DNA of 47,474 nt from Elusimicrobiota bacterium. GTDB taxonomy: Bacteria; Elusimicrobiota; Elusimicrobia; UBA1565. The DNA is taken from positions 1-47,474 of the forward strand of contig JACRDU010000084.1 of NCBI GenBank assembly GCA_016218495.1. Reading direction: 5' to 3'. Both the position numbers and the translations under genes were made by a program. The notes under the pieces were generated by a model, which ran no database searches, was not told the DNA's origin, and saw nothing but the letters and a program-made list of their open reading frames with translations. This document shows positions 1 to 7,869 of the stretch, one piece after another (within the stretch, counting starts at the first letter, position 1; each line of letters opens with the position of its first letter).

Positions 1-158
1 GGTCCTCCGCGGGTTAAGCGGGCGCTTGCGGCGTGAAAAAGCGAGTGGGATCGTGAGAAGAGAAGGACGCGGCAGCTCTCGACGAGCCCGTCGACCTCAG
101 TTGACCCTCGTTTCGGCCGTTACTCGGACGGGCTCCTAGGGAAAAATCCGCCTTCCTC

Positions 159-164
159 TATAAT
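159..164 (+). promoter_or_regulatory. -10 element (TATAAT) for the transglycosylase gene
   Basis: Perfect TATAAT ending 6 bases before the ATG at 171, so transcription should begin at or next to the start codon. No convincing -35 lies 16-18 bases upstream. Bases 1-158 hold no gene I can support. Confidence 0.6.
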
Positions 165-170
165 GGGCCC

Positions 171-1265
171 ATGCTGAGAACCTCCCTGCTGGCCGTCGCC
201 CTAGCCGTGCCCGCCGCCGCTCGCCTGCCGGACCCGGTCCTGCGCATGGACGCCTCTCCCGCCCTGCGCGAGCTGCTCGGCGCCGCCGCAGACGCCGCGG
301 TCGACGTACCCGCTTTGCCCGGCCAGGAGCTCGACGCCCTGGGCCGTCCGGTCAGCGCCGAGACGCGCCGCGAGTACGAGCGTATCCTGCGCTCCCTCAA
401 CGGCAAGACGCTCAGGCCGAGCGAATACGACCTCATCCTGGCCCTGCTCAACCAGCCGCCCCTGCCGCCGGGGCCTTTCAAGGATAGGGAAGCCCTGGCC
501 CGCTGGTTCGCCAAGCAAGGGGTGGGCCTGCGGCAGACGGGGGGGAACCTGGCCGACAGCGACCTGTGGCGCCTGGTGCGCGCCGCGCGCGCGGCTTCCG
601 TCGCCTACCGGATTCCGCCGGCCATCCTCATGTGCCTGACCTTCCGGGAGTCGGCCTTCAACCGCGGCGCCTCGGCCTGGACCACCTCGGCCAAGGGCGT
701 GGGCCAGCTCACCAACGGGGCAGTGTCCGACATGGTGGCGCGCATACAGCGCGACCCGGAGCTGGGACGCCAGACGCGGGAGTACGCCTCGTTGCTGGGG
801 GCGAGCATGCCCACGCGCTTCGTGGGCGCGCCCGATGTGGACGCCCTTACCAAGGAGCTGGCCGAGCTCAAGAAGAACGGCGCCCCGGCCGCCGAGGTGG
901 CCGCAAAAAAGAAGGCCCGTGCCGCCGCAATCGCCGCGCACAAGGACGAGCCCGGGCACATCTTCAACATCGAGACGAACTTCGGCCTGACCGCCTCCTA
1001 CTTGGCCACCCTGCGCCGCTCGCGCCTTTCCGAGGTGACGGCGGAGGACAAGGGCTGGTACACGGCGGTGGCCGCGTACAATCAGGGCGTGGGCACGGCC
1101 AACGAGCTCATCTACAAGGTCTACCCCGGCCCGGCGGCCTACAACGCGGCTCCTCTTGCCGAAATCTTCTCCACCCCCGTGGCCGCGCGCCTCGCGCTCA
1201 GCCATGAGCGCCAGGAGGAGATGCTCGGCGAGGTCGGCAGCGTGCTGCGCTGCGCCGGGCGCTGA
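171..1265 (+). CDS. Secreted lytic transglycosylase (SLT fold)
   Basis: Probably cleaves peptidoglycan glycan strands in the periplasm. The 364-residue protein starts with a short hydrophobic, Ala-rich signal sequence. An SLT/goose-lysozyme-like domain is seen at about residues 140-345: the catalytic Glu is in FRESAFN (E160), followed by KGVGQL in place of the usual GLMQ/GLGQ motif, and AAYNQGVG near the end matches the family's AYNaG motif. A charged insertion (about residues 215-265, Lys/Ala-rich) separates the ES motif from the AYN motif, longer than in most SLT domains. The start is the ATG just behind TATAAT; there is no Shine-Dalgarno site. It precedes the sigma factor gene by 64 bases. 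The fold assignment is strong; the exact subfamily is not determined. Confidence 0.82.
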   Translation: MLRTSLLAVALAVPAAARLPDPVLRMDASPALRELLGAAADAAVDVPALPGQELDALGRPVSAETRREYERILRSLNGKTLRPSEYDLILALLNQPPLPPGPFKDREALARWFAKQGVGLRQTGGNLADSDLWRLVRAARAASVAYRIPPAILMCLTFRESAFNRGASAWTTSAKGVGQLTNGAVSDMVARIQRDPELGRQTREYASLLGASMPTRFVGAPDVDALTKELAELKKNGAPAAEVAAKKKARAAAIAAHKDEPGHIFNIETNFGLTASYLATLRRSRLSEVTAEDKGWYTAVAAYNQGVGTANELIYKVYPGPAAYNAAPLAEIFSTPVAARLALSHERQEEMLGEVGSVLRCAGR

Positions 1266-1329
1266 GGGGAAAGTCACAGAACTTTGACGTCCGGGCCCCG
1301 CGCGGGGGGGCTAGAATCAAGCTGCCTCC

Positions 1330-2760
1330 ATGCGCGCGATGCAGAAAGCCGACTACGACTCCATGGCGGCCTACCTCGGGGAGGCCGCCAAGGTCCCGTT
1401 GCTCGAACCGGGCCAGGAGGCGGTGCTGGGCCGCGAACTGCGCGAATGCCACAGGGCTCTGGAGCTGCTGCTCTTGGGCTCGCGACTGCTCTGGCGCCAG
1501 GTGCTGGCCTGGCAGGGGCAGGTGCGCGGCGGGGAGATGGAGGTGGCCGAGCTCATGCCGCGCGGGCGCAAGACCCCGGCCCAGCTCAAGGCCATGCGCC
1601 GGCGCCTGGACTCGGCCGCCCGCCTGATACGACGGGCATTGGGCCGGGGCGGCCCGAGCAGAGAGACGCTGGTGGCGCGCCTGGATGAGCTGCGCCTCAA
1701 CCCGAAGAAGCTGGCCGCCCTGGCCGAGAAGGTCCGCCTGAGCGCGGCGCGCCTGGGCGCCTTGCGCAGCGAGCTGGCCGGCTACGACCAGCGCTACGGC
1801 GGCGATTATGCGCGGCTGGAACGCTACCTGGCGCGCCGCCGGGCCGGCCGGCTGAAGGCCTCCGAGCTGCGCGAGCTGGCCGGCGCCCCGGAGGCCGTGG
1901 TGGCCCGCGACCTGGCCCGGGTGGGCTTGCTCCGCGCCCAGCTGCGCGCGCTCCAGCGCGAGGCTCCCGGGGACCCCGGGGAGCTCCTGGAGCTGGCCGA
2001 GCTCGTCGCCCGGGCCCAGGCGCGCATCACGCGGGCGCGCACGGCGCTGGTCGAGGCCAACATCCTCCTGGCCGTATCGGTGGCCAAGCGCTACAGCCAT
2101 TCCCGCATGGAGCTGGCCGACCTGGTCCAGGAGGGCACGCTGGGGCTGATGAAGGCCGCCGACCGCTTCGACGAGCGGCGCGGCTTCAAGTTCTCCACCT
2201 ACGCCACCTGGTGGGTGCGCCAGTCCATCCAGCGCGCCATCACCGACAAAGCCGCCGTCATCCGCCTGCCGGCGCACGTGCACGGCCTGCGCGAGCGGGT
2301 CCGGCTCCTGGAACGGCGCCTGCGCGAGCTCCATGGCCGGGAGCCCAGCGTCGACGAGCTGGCCAGCCGGCTGCACATGCCCCCCGGGCGCCTGCGCGGG
2401 TTCCTGGAGACTTCGTCCGAGCCGCTGTCCTTGACCGGCGAGGGGGGCGACGAGGACGACTCCCCGTTGGGCGAGCGCCTGGCCGACCCGCGCGAGGCCT
2501 CGCCGCTCGCGGAGGCACGGAAGGTGCTGCGGGCCGACGAGGTGGACGCCGCGTTGGACACCCTGTCGGCGCGCGAGGCGCTGGTCCTGCGCCTGCGCTA
2601 CGGCATCGGCACCGACCTGCCGCAGACCCTCGAGCAATGCGGCCGCACCCTGGGCCTGACCCGCGAGCGCGTACGGCAGATAGAGGCGCAGGGGCTCAAG
2701 AAGCTGAAGGCCCCGGCCCTATCCTCGCGCCTGCGCGACTACTGGGGCCCGGGGCAGTAG
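1330..2760 (+). CDS. RNA polymerase sigma-70 family factor (RpoD-like)
   Basis: Directs RNA polymerase to promoters. The 476-residue protein has region 1.2 at the N-terminus (YLGEAAKVPLLEPGQE), then a roughly 190-residue charged, Arg/Leu-rich spacer equivalent to the non-conserved region of primary sigmas. Regions 2.1-2.4 begin near residue 244 (NILLAVSVAKRYSH, DLVQEGTLGLMKAADRFD, FKFSTYATWWVRQSIQRAI). Region 3 and region 4 with the helix-turn-helix (GLTRERVRQIEAQGLKKL) follow. Region 1.1 is absent. It could be the housekeeping sigma or a group 2 sigma; the sequence alone does not decide. A TAGAAT lies 12 bases before the ATG and a TTGACG further up, but their spacing (22) is poor. Confidence 0.93.
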   Translation: MRAMQKADYDSMAAYLGEAAKVPLLEPGQEAVLGRELRECHRALELLLLGSRLLWRQVLAWQGQVRGGEMEVAELMPRGRKTPAQLKAMRRRLDSAARLIRRALGRGGPSRETLVARLDELRLNPKKLAALAEKVRLSAARLGALRSELAGYDQRYGGDYARLERYLARRRAGRLKASELRELAGAPEAVVARDLARVGLLRAQLRALQREAPGDPGELLELAELVARAQARITRARTALVEANILLAVSVAKRYSHSRMELADLVQEGTLGLMKAADRFDERRGFKFSTYATWWVRQSIQRAITDKAAVIRLPAHVHGLRERVRLLERRLRELHGREPSVDELASRLHMPPGRLRGFLETSSEPLSLTGEGGDEDDSPLGERLADPREASPLAEARKVLRADEVDAALDTLSAREALVLRLRYGIGTDLPQTLEQCGRTLGLTRERVRQIEAQGLKKLKAPALSSRLRDYWGPGQ

Positions 2761-2765
2761 CGCCC

Positions 2766-2794
2766 TTGCGGCCATCCCGCGCTCCGGCTATCAT
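2766..2794 (+). promoter_or_regulatory. Sigma-70 type promoter, predicted leaderless
   Basis: TTGCGG (2766-2771), 17-base spacer, TATCAT (2789-2794), then 7 bases to the ATG at 2802. The predicted transcription start coincides with the start codon. Confidence 0.6.
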
Positions 2795-2801
2795 TGCCGC
2801 G

Positions 2802-4079
2802 ATGAAGGCCCGGTGCCTCCCGCTCTTCGCCCTGGGACTGCTCTGCGCCTGCCGCGCCCATATGGAACCCCTGCCGGACCCCTTCCGCTTGCGTTCCAAC
2901 GAGGAGACCCTGCGCGCGCCGGTGGGCGCCCTCTCCGAGCTGGAGCGCCTCATGCCCCGCTACAAGGAGGCCGGCCAGGACTGGATGGCCCTGCAGCACC
3001 GCGCCTTCCTGCTCTCCCTGGCGGGCGACTATGCGGGAGCCGTGCGGGACTTCGACAACGGGCGCGTCGGCGCGACGGCGGCCGCCGGGGGCTTCGAGGG
3101 CTTCGAGGCCCAGGACGCCGCGGCGGCCATCCTGCGCGAGGCGGAGGGGCGCCGGGTCGTCATGGTCAACGAGGCCCACCACATGCCGCGCCACCGCGCC
3201 TTCACGCGCACCCTGCTGGAGGGGCTCTACGAGCGCGGCTACCGCTATCTGGCGGCGGAGACGTTCTCCGCCGGGGTTTCGGAGCTGGCGTTGAACTCCG
3301 GGCCGACGATGGCCTTCGGCTACTATTCCGCCGAGCCTGTCTTCGGCGACATGGTGCGCGAGGCGCTGCGCCTGGGCTACCGCCTGGTCCCATACGAGGA
3401 CGAGGGCTCGGGCTGCGTCGACCCGCCCGGCGACCCCCAGCACTGCGCCAACCAGCGCGACCGCATCCAGGCCGAGCAGCTCAACGCCCGCGTCTTCGGC
3501 AAGGACCCCCAGGCCAAGGTCCTCGTCCATGCCGGCTTCGACCACATCTATAAGGGACAGCATCCCCATTCCAAGGGGTGGAAGACCATGGCCCGGGTCT
3601 TCACGGAGGTCTCCGGCCTCGACCCGCTCTGCGTGGACCAGGTGCAGATGAGCCCGCGATCCGGCGAGGCCGCCGACGACGCCGACTACAAGGCGGTGCT
3701 GGCGGCCTTTGCGCCCGGCTCCCCCATCGTGCTGCGCGCCCTGCCCGACCGCTACTGGGTGACGCCGGAGCTGCGCGGCCTGGTCGACATGCAGGTCGTC
3801 CACCCCAGGCCCAGCGACGAATTCGGGCGGCCGGACTGGCTGCGCTCGGGCCGCAGCGTCGTGGCGGCGCCGGTGGACCTATGCGCAGGGGCCTTCCCCT
3901 GCCTGCTGCAGGCCTTCCATCAGGGCGACGACCCCGCCGCCGCCGTGGCGGCGGACCAGGTTCTGGCCCGGGCGGCGGACGCCGCGCCGGCATTCGCGCT
4001 GCGCCCGGGGACCTACTTGTTCGTCGCCGTCGGGGCGGACGCCAAGGAGCGCGGCCGCCGCGCCGGGCTCGTTCGCTAG
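2802..4079 (+). CDS. Lipoprotein of the EreA/ChaN/TraB-like superfamily
   Basis: A 425-residue predicted lipoprotein with lipobox LCAC and the lipidated Cys at residue 17. After a TPR-like start (residues 45-85), the core reads VVMVNEAHHMPRHRAF and later YLAAETFS, RLVPYEDE and VLVHAGFDHIYKG. This spacing of Glu-x-x-His, Glu and His residues resembles the erythromycin-esterase/ChaN/TraB fold, whose members are metal-dependent hydrolases or haem-binding lipoproteins. Substrate unknown. The reading frame is open further upstream, but the ATG at 2802 gives the signal peptide and sits behind a good promoter. Family placement is an inference from motifs and is moderately secure; the lipoprotein call is firm. 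Confidence 0.7.
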   Translation: MKARCLPLFALGLLCACRAHMEPLPDPFRLRSNEETLRAPVGALSELERLMPRYKEAGQDWMALQHRAFLLSLAGDYAGAVRDFDNGRVGATAAAGGFEGFEAQDAAAAILREAEGRRVVMVNEAHHMPRHRAFTRTLLEGLYERGYRYLAAETFSAGVSELALNSGPTMAFGYYSAEPVFGDMVREALRLGYRLVPYEDEGSGCVDPPGDPQHCANQRDRIQAEQLNARVFGKDPQAKVLVHAGFDHIYKGQHPHSKGWKTMARVFTEVSGLDPLCVDQVQMSPRSGEAADDADYKAVLAAFAPGSPIVLRALPDRYWVTPELRGLVDMQVVHPRPSDEFGRPDWLRSGRSVVAAPVDLCAGAFPCLLQAFHQGDDPAAAVAADQVLARAADAAPAFALRPGTYLFVAVGADAKERGRRAGLVR

Positions 4080-4080
4080 G

Positions 4081-4097
4081 CTAGGCCTTTGGGCCTA
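4081..4097 (+). repeat. 17-bp palindromic motif, copy 1
   Basis: CTAGGCCTTTGGGCCTA, with stem TAGGCC/GGCCTA around TTTG, just after the stop codon of the lipoprotein gene and 58 bases before the next gene. A copy differing at one base lies at 28128-28144, also upstream of a gene for a secreted protein. It could be a terminator-like hairpin (no T tract) or a regulator site. Confidence 0.5.
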
Positions 4098-4120
4098 TCG
4101 GGCCGCGTCCCATCCAGTCC

Positions 4121-4149
4121 TTGAGCCTGGGCCCTTCGGGCGCCATGCT
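4121..4149 (+). promoter_or_regulatory. Sigma-70 type promoter, predicted leaderless
   Basis: TTGAGC (4121-4126), 17-base spacer, CATGCT (4144-4149), then 5 bases to the ATG at 4155. The -10 is weak, but position and spacing match the other starts in the window. Confidence 0.4.
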
Positions 4150-4154
4150 GGGGT

Positions 4155-4997
4155 ATGAACAGCCTACCCCTGGCCCTGGCCTTCAGCCTAGCCCTCCCCG
4201 CCGTCGCTTTGGCGGGAGACCCCATCGTGCTGCACGTGGTCTACAACCCAGCCAGCGGCGGCGACCAGCGCCTCACCGACAACGCCCGCCTGACCCAGGT
4301 CACGAACTACACGGCCGGGCGGCGCATCCTCTCGGTGTCGGGCTCCCAGGACTTCGCCGACAAGCTGGCCGCCCTGAAGAAGGACGGGGTGAAGGTTCGC
4401 CAGATGATCATCGACGCGCACGGCTCCCCCGGCTTCACGGAAATCATCGACAGCGGGAACATCGGGCAGTTCTCCGGGGCCGCCGGGCTGTTCGCCCCCG
4501 GGGCCGAGGTCTGGTTCACCTCCTGCAACACCGGCAAAGGGGAGGAGGGCGTCAAGTTCATGAAGGCCGTCGGCAGCACCTTCCTGGCCTCGGGCGGGGG
4601 CCGCGTCACGGCCTCGGTGGACTATGTGCGCTTCCTGTCCCCCACGATGCGGGCGCTCATCGGCCCGGTGGCGATGGCCCAGGGCGAAGCCAGCCCGGGT
4701 GGCTATGTGCAGCTGCGCGTCGCTCCGGGCGGGCAGAGCAAGCTCTACTACCTGCCGCCGGGCGCCCAGGAGGTCCTGGCCCAGGCCGACACGCGCGGCC
4801 GCCAGATAGCCGACCTGGCGCGCTTCCAGATCCAGACCGCCGCCGACCTCGTGGCGATGGAGGTCCGGCTTGCCCAGGACGCCGCCCGCCTGGCGCAGCG
4901 CACCGCCGTGCGCGCGGCGCCGCTGGTGGACCGCGCCTTGCCCGTCCTCTCCCCGGGGCTCTACCTGGCCCGGCGCCTCTTCGACGGCCGCAAATAG
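4155..4997 (+). CDS. Secreted protein with caspase-like (clan CD) His/Cys motif
   Basis: A 280-residue protein with a clear signal peptide (hydrophobic core, cut probably after ALA, residue 21). A hydrophobic strand leads into MIIDAHGSPG with His at residue 89, and a second strand leads into WFTSCNTGKG with Cys at residue 124. Strand-HG followed by strand-SC is the catalytic dyad signature of clan CD cysteine peptidases (caspases, gingipains, CHAT, DUF4347-type domains). The C-terminal 70 residues form an Ala/Arg-rich helical region. Role unknown; it may be an extracytoplasmic protease or a catalytically altered relative. A strong terminator follows. Secretion is well supported, the peptidase fold moderately so. 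Confidence 0.62.
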   Translation: MNSLPLALAFSLALPAVALAGDPIVLHVVYNPASGGDQRLTDNARLTQVTNYTAGRRILSVSGSQDFADKLAALKKDGVKVRQMIIDAHGSPGFTEIIDSGNIGQFSGAAGLFAPGAEVWFTSCNTGKGEEGVKFMKAVGSTFLASGGGRVTASVDYVRFLSPTMRALIGPVAMAQGEASPGGYVQLRVAPGGQSKLYYLPPGAQEVLAQADTRGRQIADLARFQIQTAADLVAMEVRLAQDAARLAQRTAVRAAPLVDRALPVLSPGLYLARRLFDGRK

Positions 4998-4998
4998 A

Positions 4999-5035
4999 AA
5001 CCGGCCCCCGCGGCGCTGAGGCCGGGGGGCCGGTT
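4999..5035. terminator. Bidirectional intrinsic terminator between convergent genes
   Basis: AACCGGCCCCC (4999-5009) pairs perfectly with GGGGGCCGGTT (5025-5035), loop of 15 bases. It lies immediately after the stop codon at 4997, and the SWIB gene ends at 5056 from the other side. Confidence 0.75.
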
Positions 5036-5055
5036 CTTTGTCAGGTCAGAGCTTC

Positions 5056-5307
5056 TTACTTCAGGTGCTTCGAGACGAGGGCCGTCATCTCGAACATCGA
5101 GACGGTCTTCTTCCCGCCGAACACCTTCGCAAGCTTGTCGTCGGCGTTGATGTTGCGCCGGTTCTTGGAGTCCTGGAGCTTGTTCTTCTTGATGTAGTCC
5201 CAGAGCTTCTTGGTCGCTTCCGTCCGGGGCAACGCCTTCGCACCGACCACTTCGGCGAGGTCGGAAGAAGGGGTGAGCGGCTTCATGAACTTGCTGACAG
5301 TGGCCAT
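5056..5307 (-). CDS. SWIB/MDM2 domain protein
   Basis: An 83-residue protein that is essentially one SWIB domain: MKPLTPSSDLAEVVG, then LPRTEATKKLWDYIKKNKLQ, RRNINADDKLAKVFGGK and a final helix ending in SKHLK. SWIB domains are typical of eukaryotic chromatin remodellers. In bacteria they are best known in Chlamydiae (also fused to topoisomerase I) and scattered other phyla, where a DNA-associated role is suspected. The start is the ATG behind a GAGAGGA Shine-Dalgarno site. A TATGAT further upstream, inside the neighbouring gene's 3' end, could be its own -10. Confidence 0.9.
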   Translation of the reverse strand: MATVSKFMKPLTPSSDLAEVVGAKALPRTEATKKLWDYIKKNKLQDSKNRRNINADDKLAKVFGGKKTVSMFEMTALVSKHLK

Positions 5308-5344
5308 TGTTATTCCTCTCTGTGGGGCGTCGTGACAATCATAC

Positions 5345-5725
5345 CTATTCTGGGGCCGTCAAGGCAGGGGGGGCGGCCTCCGCCGCCGCGGCCTGCGGCA
5401 TGTCCCTCAGGCCTATGAACACCCCCAGGAAGATGAGTCCCAGCCCGGCCATGTGGTTCCAGCGCACGGGCTCCTTGAGGTAGGTCCCGCAGAAAACCAG
5501 GAAGACGGAGATGGAGATGGCCTCCTGCAGGATTTTGAGCTGGGGGGCGCTGAAGTATCCGTGTCCCAAGCGGTTGGCAGGGACCTGGAGGGCGTATTCG
5601 GGGAGGGCGATGAGCCAGCTGGCCAAGATGACGGCCCAGAGCGGGAAGCCCTTGTAGCGCAGATGGCCGTACCAGGCGAAGGTCATGAACACGTTGGACG
5701 CGACGAGCAGCAGGATGGTCCTCAT
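5345..5725 (-). CDS. DMT-family small membrane protein (DUF486)
   Basis: A 126-residue integral membrane protein with four hydrophobic helices. Conserved DUF486 features are visible: NVFMTFAWYGHLRY, ALPEYALQVPANRLGH, SAPQLKILQEAISI and GLGLIFLGVFIG. The family belongs to the drug/metabolite transporter superfamily; its substrate is unknown. An AGGAGGAAG Shine-Dalgarno site precedes the ATG. It starts 7 bases after the phospholipase D-like gene ends, so the two are probably co-transcribed. The Ala-rich C-terminal tail is not conserved. Confidence 0.88.
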   Translation of the reverse strand: MRTILLLVASNVFMTFAWYGHLRYKGFPLWAVILASWLIALPEYALQVPANRLGHGYFSAPQLKILQEAISISVFLVFCGTYLKEPVRWNHMAGLGLIFLGVFIGLRDMPQAAAAEAAPPALTAPE

Positions 5726-5732
5726 CTTCCTC

Positions 5733-7139
5733 CTATAGGAGCGGGTCCAGGGGCAGTAGCCCCCAGAGGAACGCCTTCAAGCGGTGCCCCCGCGGGGCGG
5801 CGGAGTCGCCTTCCCCGGCCTTCCAGGCGCTGCCCGGGGACATGTCCTCCTCGATGTCCTTCTCCACCCGCGCGGCCAGGCCGGGGTGGGTGACGAGGAT
5901 GCCGGCCTCGGTGTTGAGGTGGGCCGAGCGGGGGTCGAGGTTGAAGGTGCCCACGAACAGGGTCTTGCCGTCCACCACCATGGTCTTGGCGTGGACGGCG
6001 AAGACCGGGGGCTTGGCCGTCTTGGGGCGGTCCGGCCCCATCAGACGGCTGGAGACGGCGGCGTCGGGGCGGAACTCGAAGAGCTGGATGCCGGCGGCCA
6101 GCAGCCGGGAGCGCTGCTTCATGTAGCCGCTGGAAGCCTGCAGGTTGTCGCTGGCGGCCAGGGAGTTGGTCAGGATGCGGACCGTCACCCCCTTCTTCAC
6201 CAGCCCGGAGAGCAGCTCCAGGCCGCGCTCGGTCAGCACGCAGTAGGGGGATTGGATGGTCAGGCGCTCCTTGGCTCCTTCGGCGGCTTCCAGGAGCGCG
6301 CTGGTCACGGCCCCTCCGCCCTTGAGGCCCTCCCGGCCGGGGTTCTTCCCGGGGTCGTCGCCGAGGAACCGGGCCTTGGCCCAGGTGAGGCCGTCGACCA
6401 GCTCCGGGAAGCGGCGGGGGACGCCGGCGACGGCGGCGCGCACCTCAGGAGAGAAGTTCCCGGCGCTCCCGGCGTAAGCGGCCAGTTCGGCGCGCAGGGC
6501 CCGGGCCCGCTCCGGGGAAAGAGCCCGGCCGGCCAGGGCCTTCTCCACGGGCACGCTGCGCGGGTCGGCCCAGAACCGCTCGAAGTTCGCGCGCATGTCC
6601 GACACGGCGGGCCCGAGGACCAGGAGGTCCCGGTCCCGGAAGTTGTAGGCATGGTCGAAGTCGTAATACTCGTCGGCCACGTTGCGCCCGCCGGTCAAGG
6701 CGGCCGCCCCGTCCACGATGAAGGTCTTGTCGTGCATCCTCTGGTTTACGGCCCGGAGGCCGGTCAGGGCGTTCCAGAGCCGCTTCGCCCGACCGGTCCC
6801 CACGGTCAGGTTGGGGTTGTAGACCCTGATATCGATGTTCTCGCGGCCGGCCAGGAAGAGGAGCTGCTCCTCGGGGGCGTCCACCATCAGGTCGTCGACG
6901 ATGACGCGCACCTTCACCCCGCGCTCGGCGGCGCGCAGCAGGGATTCCGAGGCCAGGATGCCGACGTGGTCGGAGGTCCAGATGAAGGTCTGCGCCTCGA
7001 TGCTGTGGGAGGCGTGCTCGACCATCCAGACGCGCGCCACCAAGGCGTCCTCCCCGCGGTCGAGGACATAGAGCCCGCTGAGCCCGGGGTGCAGGGCCAG
7101 GAGGGGGAGCACGAGCGCGGCCAGGCTGCCGGAGAGCAT
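5733..7139 (-). CDS. Phospholipase D-like / cardiolipin synthase-like protein
   Basis: A 468-residue member of the phospholipase D superfamily with both HKD motifs: HDKTFIVDGAAALTGG in the first half and HAKTMVVDGKTLFVG with NLDPRS in the second. Two HKD motifs form one active site for phosphatidyl transfer or phosphodiester hydrolysis. The N-terminus has a signal sequence or membrane anchor. Cardiolipin synthase-type activity is plausible, but the protein also resembles secreted PLD family members of unknown substrate. First gene of a two-gene unit with the DMT-family gene. Confidence 0.85.
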   Translation of the reverse strand: MLSGSLAALVLPLLALHPGLSGLYVLDRGEDALVARVWMVEHASHSIEAQTFIWTSDHVGILASESLLRAAERGVKVRVIVDDLMVDAPEEQLLFLAGRENIDIRVYNPNLTVGTGRAKRLWNALTGLRAVNQRMHDKTFIVDGAAALTGGRNVADEYYDFDHAYNFRDRDLLVLGPAVSDMRANFERFWADPRSVPVEKALAGRALSPERARALRAELAAYAGSAGNFSPEVRAAVAGVPRRFPELVDGLTWAKARFLGDDPGKNPGREGLKGGGAVTSALLEAAEGAKERLTIQSPYCVLTERGLELLSGLVKKGVTVRILTNSLAASDNLQASSGYMKQRSRLLAAGIQLFEFRPDAAVSSRLMGPDRPKTAKPPVFAVHAKTMVVDGKTLFVGTFNLDPRSAHLNTEAGILVTHPGLAARVEKDIEEDMSPGSAWKAGEGDSAAPRGHRLKAFLWGLLPLDPLL

Positions 7140-7147
7140 TCCTCGGT

Positions 7148-7153
7148 ATTGTA
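7148..7153 (-). promoter_or_regulatory. -10 element (TACAAT) for the PLD-like gene
   Basis: On the minus strand, TACAAT ends 8 bases before the ATG at 7139, predicting a leader of one or two bases at most. No recognisable -35. Confidence 0.4.
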
Positions 7154-7189
7154 CCGCTATGCTAGTCTTGTGGGGTACAGCGAGGCCCC

Positions 7190-7621
7190 ATGAAAGTCAC
7201 GATGCTGCTCAGCGATTTCGCCCAGGTGGTGCAGGGAAAGCTCTACATCATGGGGGGCGGCTGGTCGGTGACCGGGCCCCAGCCCTGCCCATCCGCCATC
7301 GCGCTGAAGATCGACGTGCCCTGGAACCAGACCAACCGCCGCCATGAGTTCAAGATGGAGCTCATCGACGCCGACGGCCATCCCGTCCACCTGCCGGGAC
7401 CGGAGGGGAACGCTCCGGCCGCCCTGGCCGGCAATTTCGAGGTGGGCCGGCCCGCCGGCCTGCCGGTGGGGACACCGCTCGACGTCCCGCTGGCCCTGAC
7501 CATTCCGCCCATGCCGCTGGCCCCGGGCCGCTATGTCTGGCGCCTGAGCCTCAACGAAGCCACCCAGCCGGATTGGGAGGCGGCCTTCAGCGTCCGCGCC
7601 TTGCCGGCGGGAGCGCTGTGA
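7190..7621 (+). CDS. DUF6941-like protein
   Basis: A 143-residue soluble protein. The start (MLLSDFAQVVQGKLYIMGGG) and the pattern of beta-strands ending in PPMPLAPGRYVWRLSLN resemble DUF6941 proteins, which are small beta-sandwich proteins of unknown function. GAGG lies 7 bases before the ATG. First gene of a five-gene run in which each stop overlaps or nearly touches the next start. The family match is from memory of its N-terminal motif. Confidence 0.65.
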   Translation: MKVTMLLSDFAQVVQGKLYIMGGGWSVTGPQPCPSAIALKIDVPWNQTNRRHEFKMELIDADGHPVHLPGPEGNAPAALAGNFEVGRPAGLPVGTPLDVPLALTIPPMPLAPGRYVWRLSLNEATQPDWEAAFSVRALPAGAL

Positions 7622-7869
7622 TGCCCCGATATCTGCAGGGCCTGTTCGGCTACGGCGCCATGGAGTTCCGCGACGACCTGCGCGATTCCATCGCCGACCA
7701 GCTGGTCACCATAGCCTGGGCGGCCCTCCTCATATACCTGCCCTTCGCCCAGGGGCGCGGCGAGGTCCCGCAGGGCCCCTGGCCCGTCGTCTTCATGGGC
7801 GCCGTCGCCGTCGGCTTCGCCCTCTGGCGCCTGTTCCGGCTCGTCCCGCTTTGGAGGAAACCCTCATGA
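7621..7869 (+). CDS. Small membrane protein
   Basis: An 82-residue protein with two hydrophobic segments (ADQLVTIAWAALLIYL and PVVFMGAVAVGFALWRLF) and a basic C-terminus, so probably an inner-membrane hairpin. Its ATG overlaps the preceding stop (TGATG), pointing to translational coupling. I do not recognise a family. The frame is open further upstream, but coupling favours this start. Confidence 0.6.
   Translation: MPRYLQGLFGYGAMEFRDDLRDSIADQLVTIAWAALLIYLPFAQGRGEVPQGPWPVVFMGAVAVGFALWRLFRLVPLWRKPS

Noticed and set aside
201-1277. Long minus-strand open frame opposite the transglycosylase gene
   Set aside because: The plus-strand frame has a signal peptide and SLT motifs; the opposite frame has no recognisable feature.
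1284-1317. TTGACG and TAGAAT upstream of the sigma factor as a promoter pair
   Set aside because: The 22-base spacing is too long for a standard promoter, so it is mentioned only in the gene entry.
2211-2801. Upstream extension of the EreA/ChaN-like lipoprotein frame into the sigma factor gene
   Set aside because: The lipobox is at residue 17 from the ATG at 2802, which also has a promoter directly in front; the extension is an overlapping-frame artefact.
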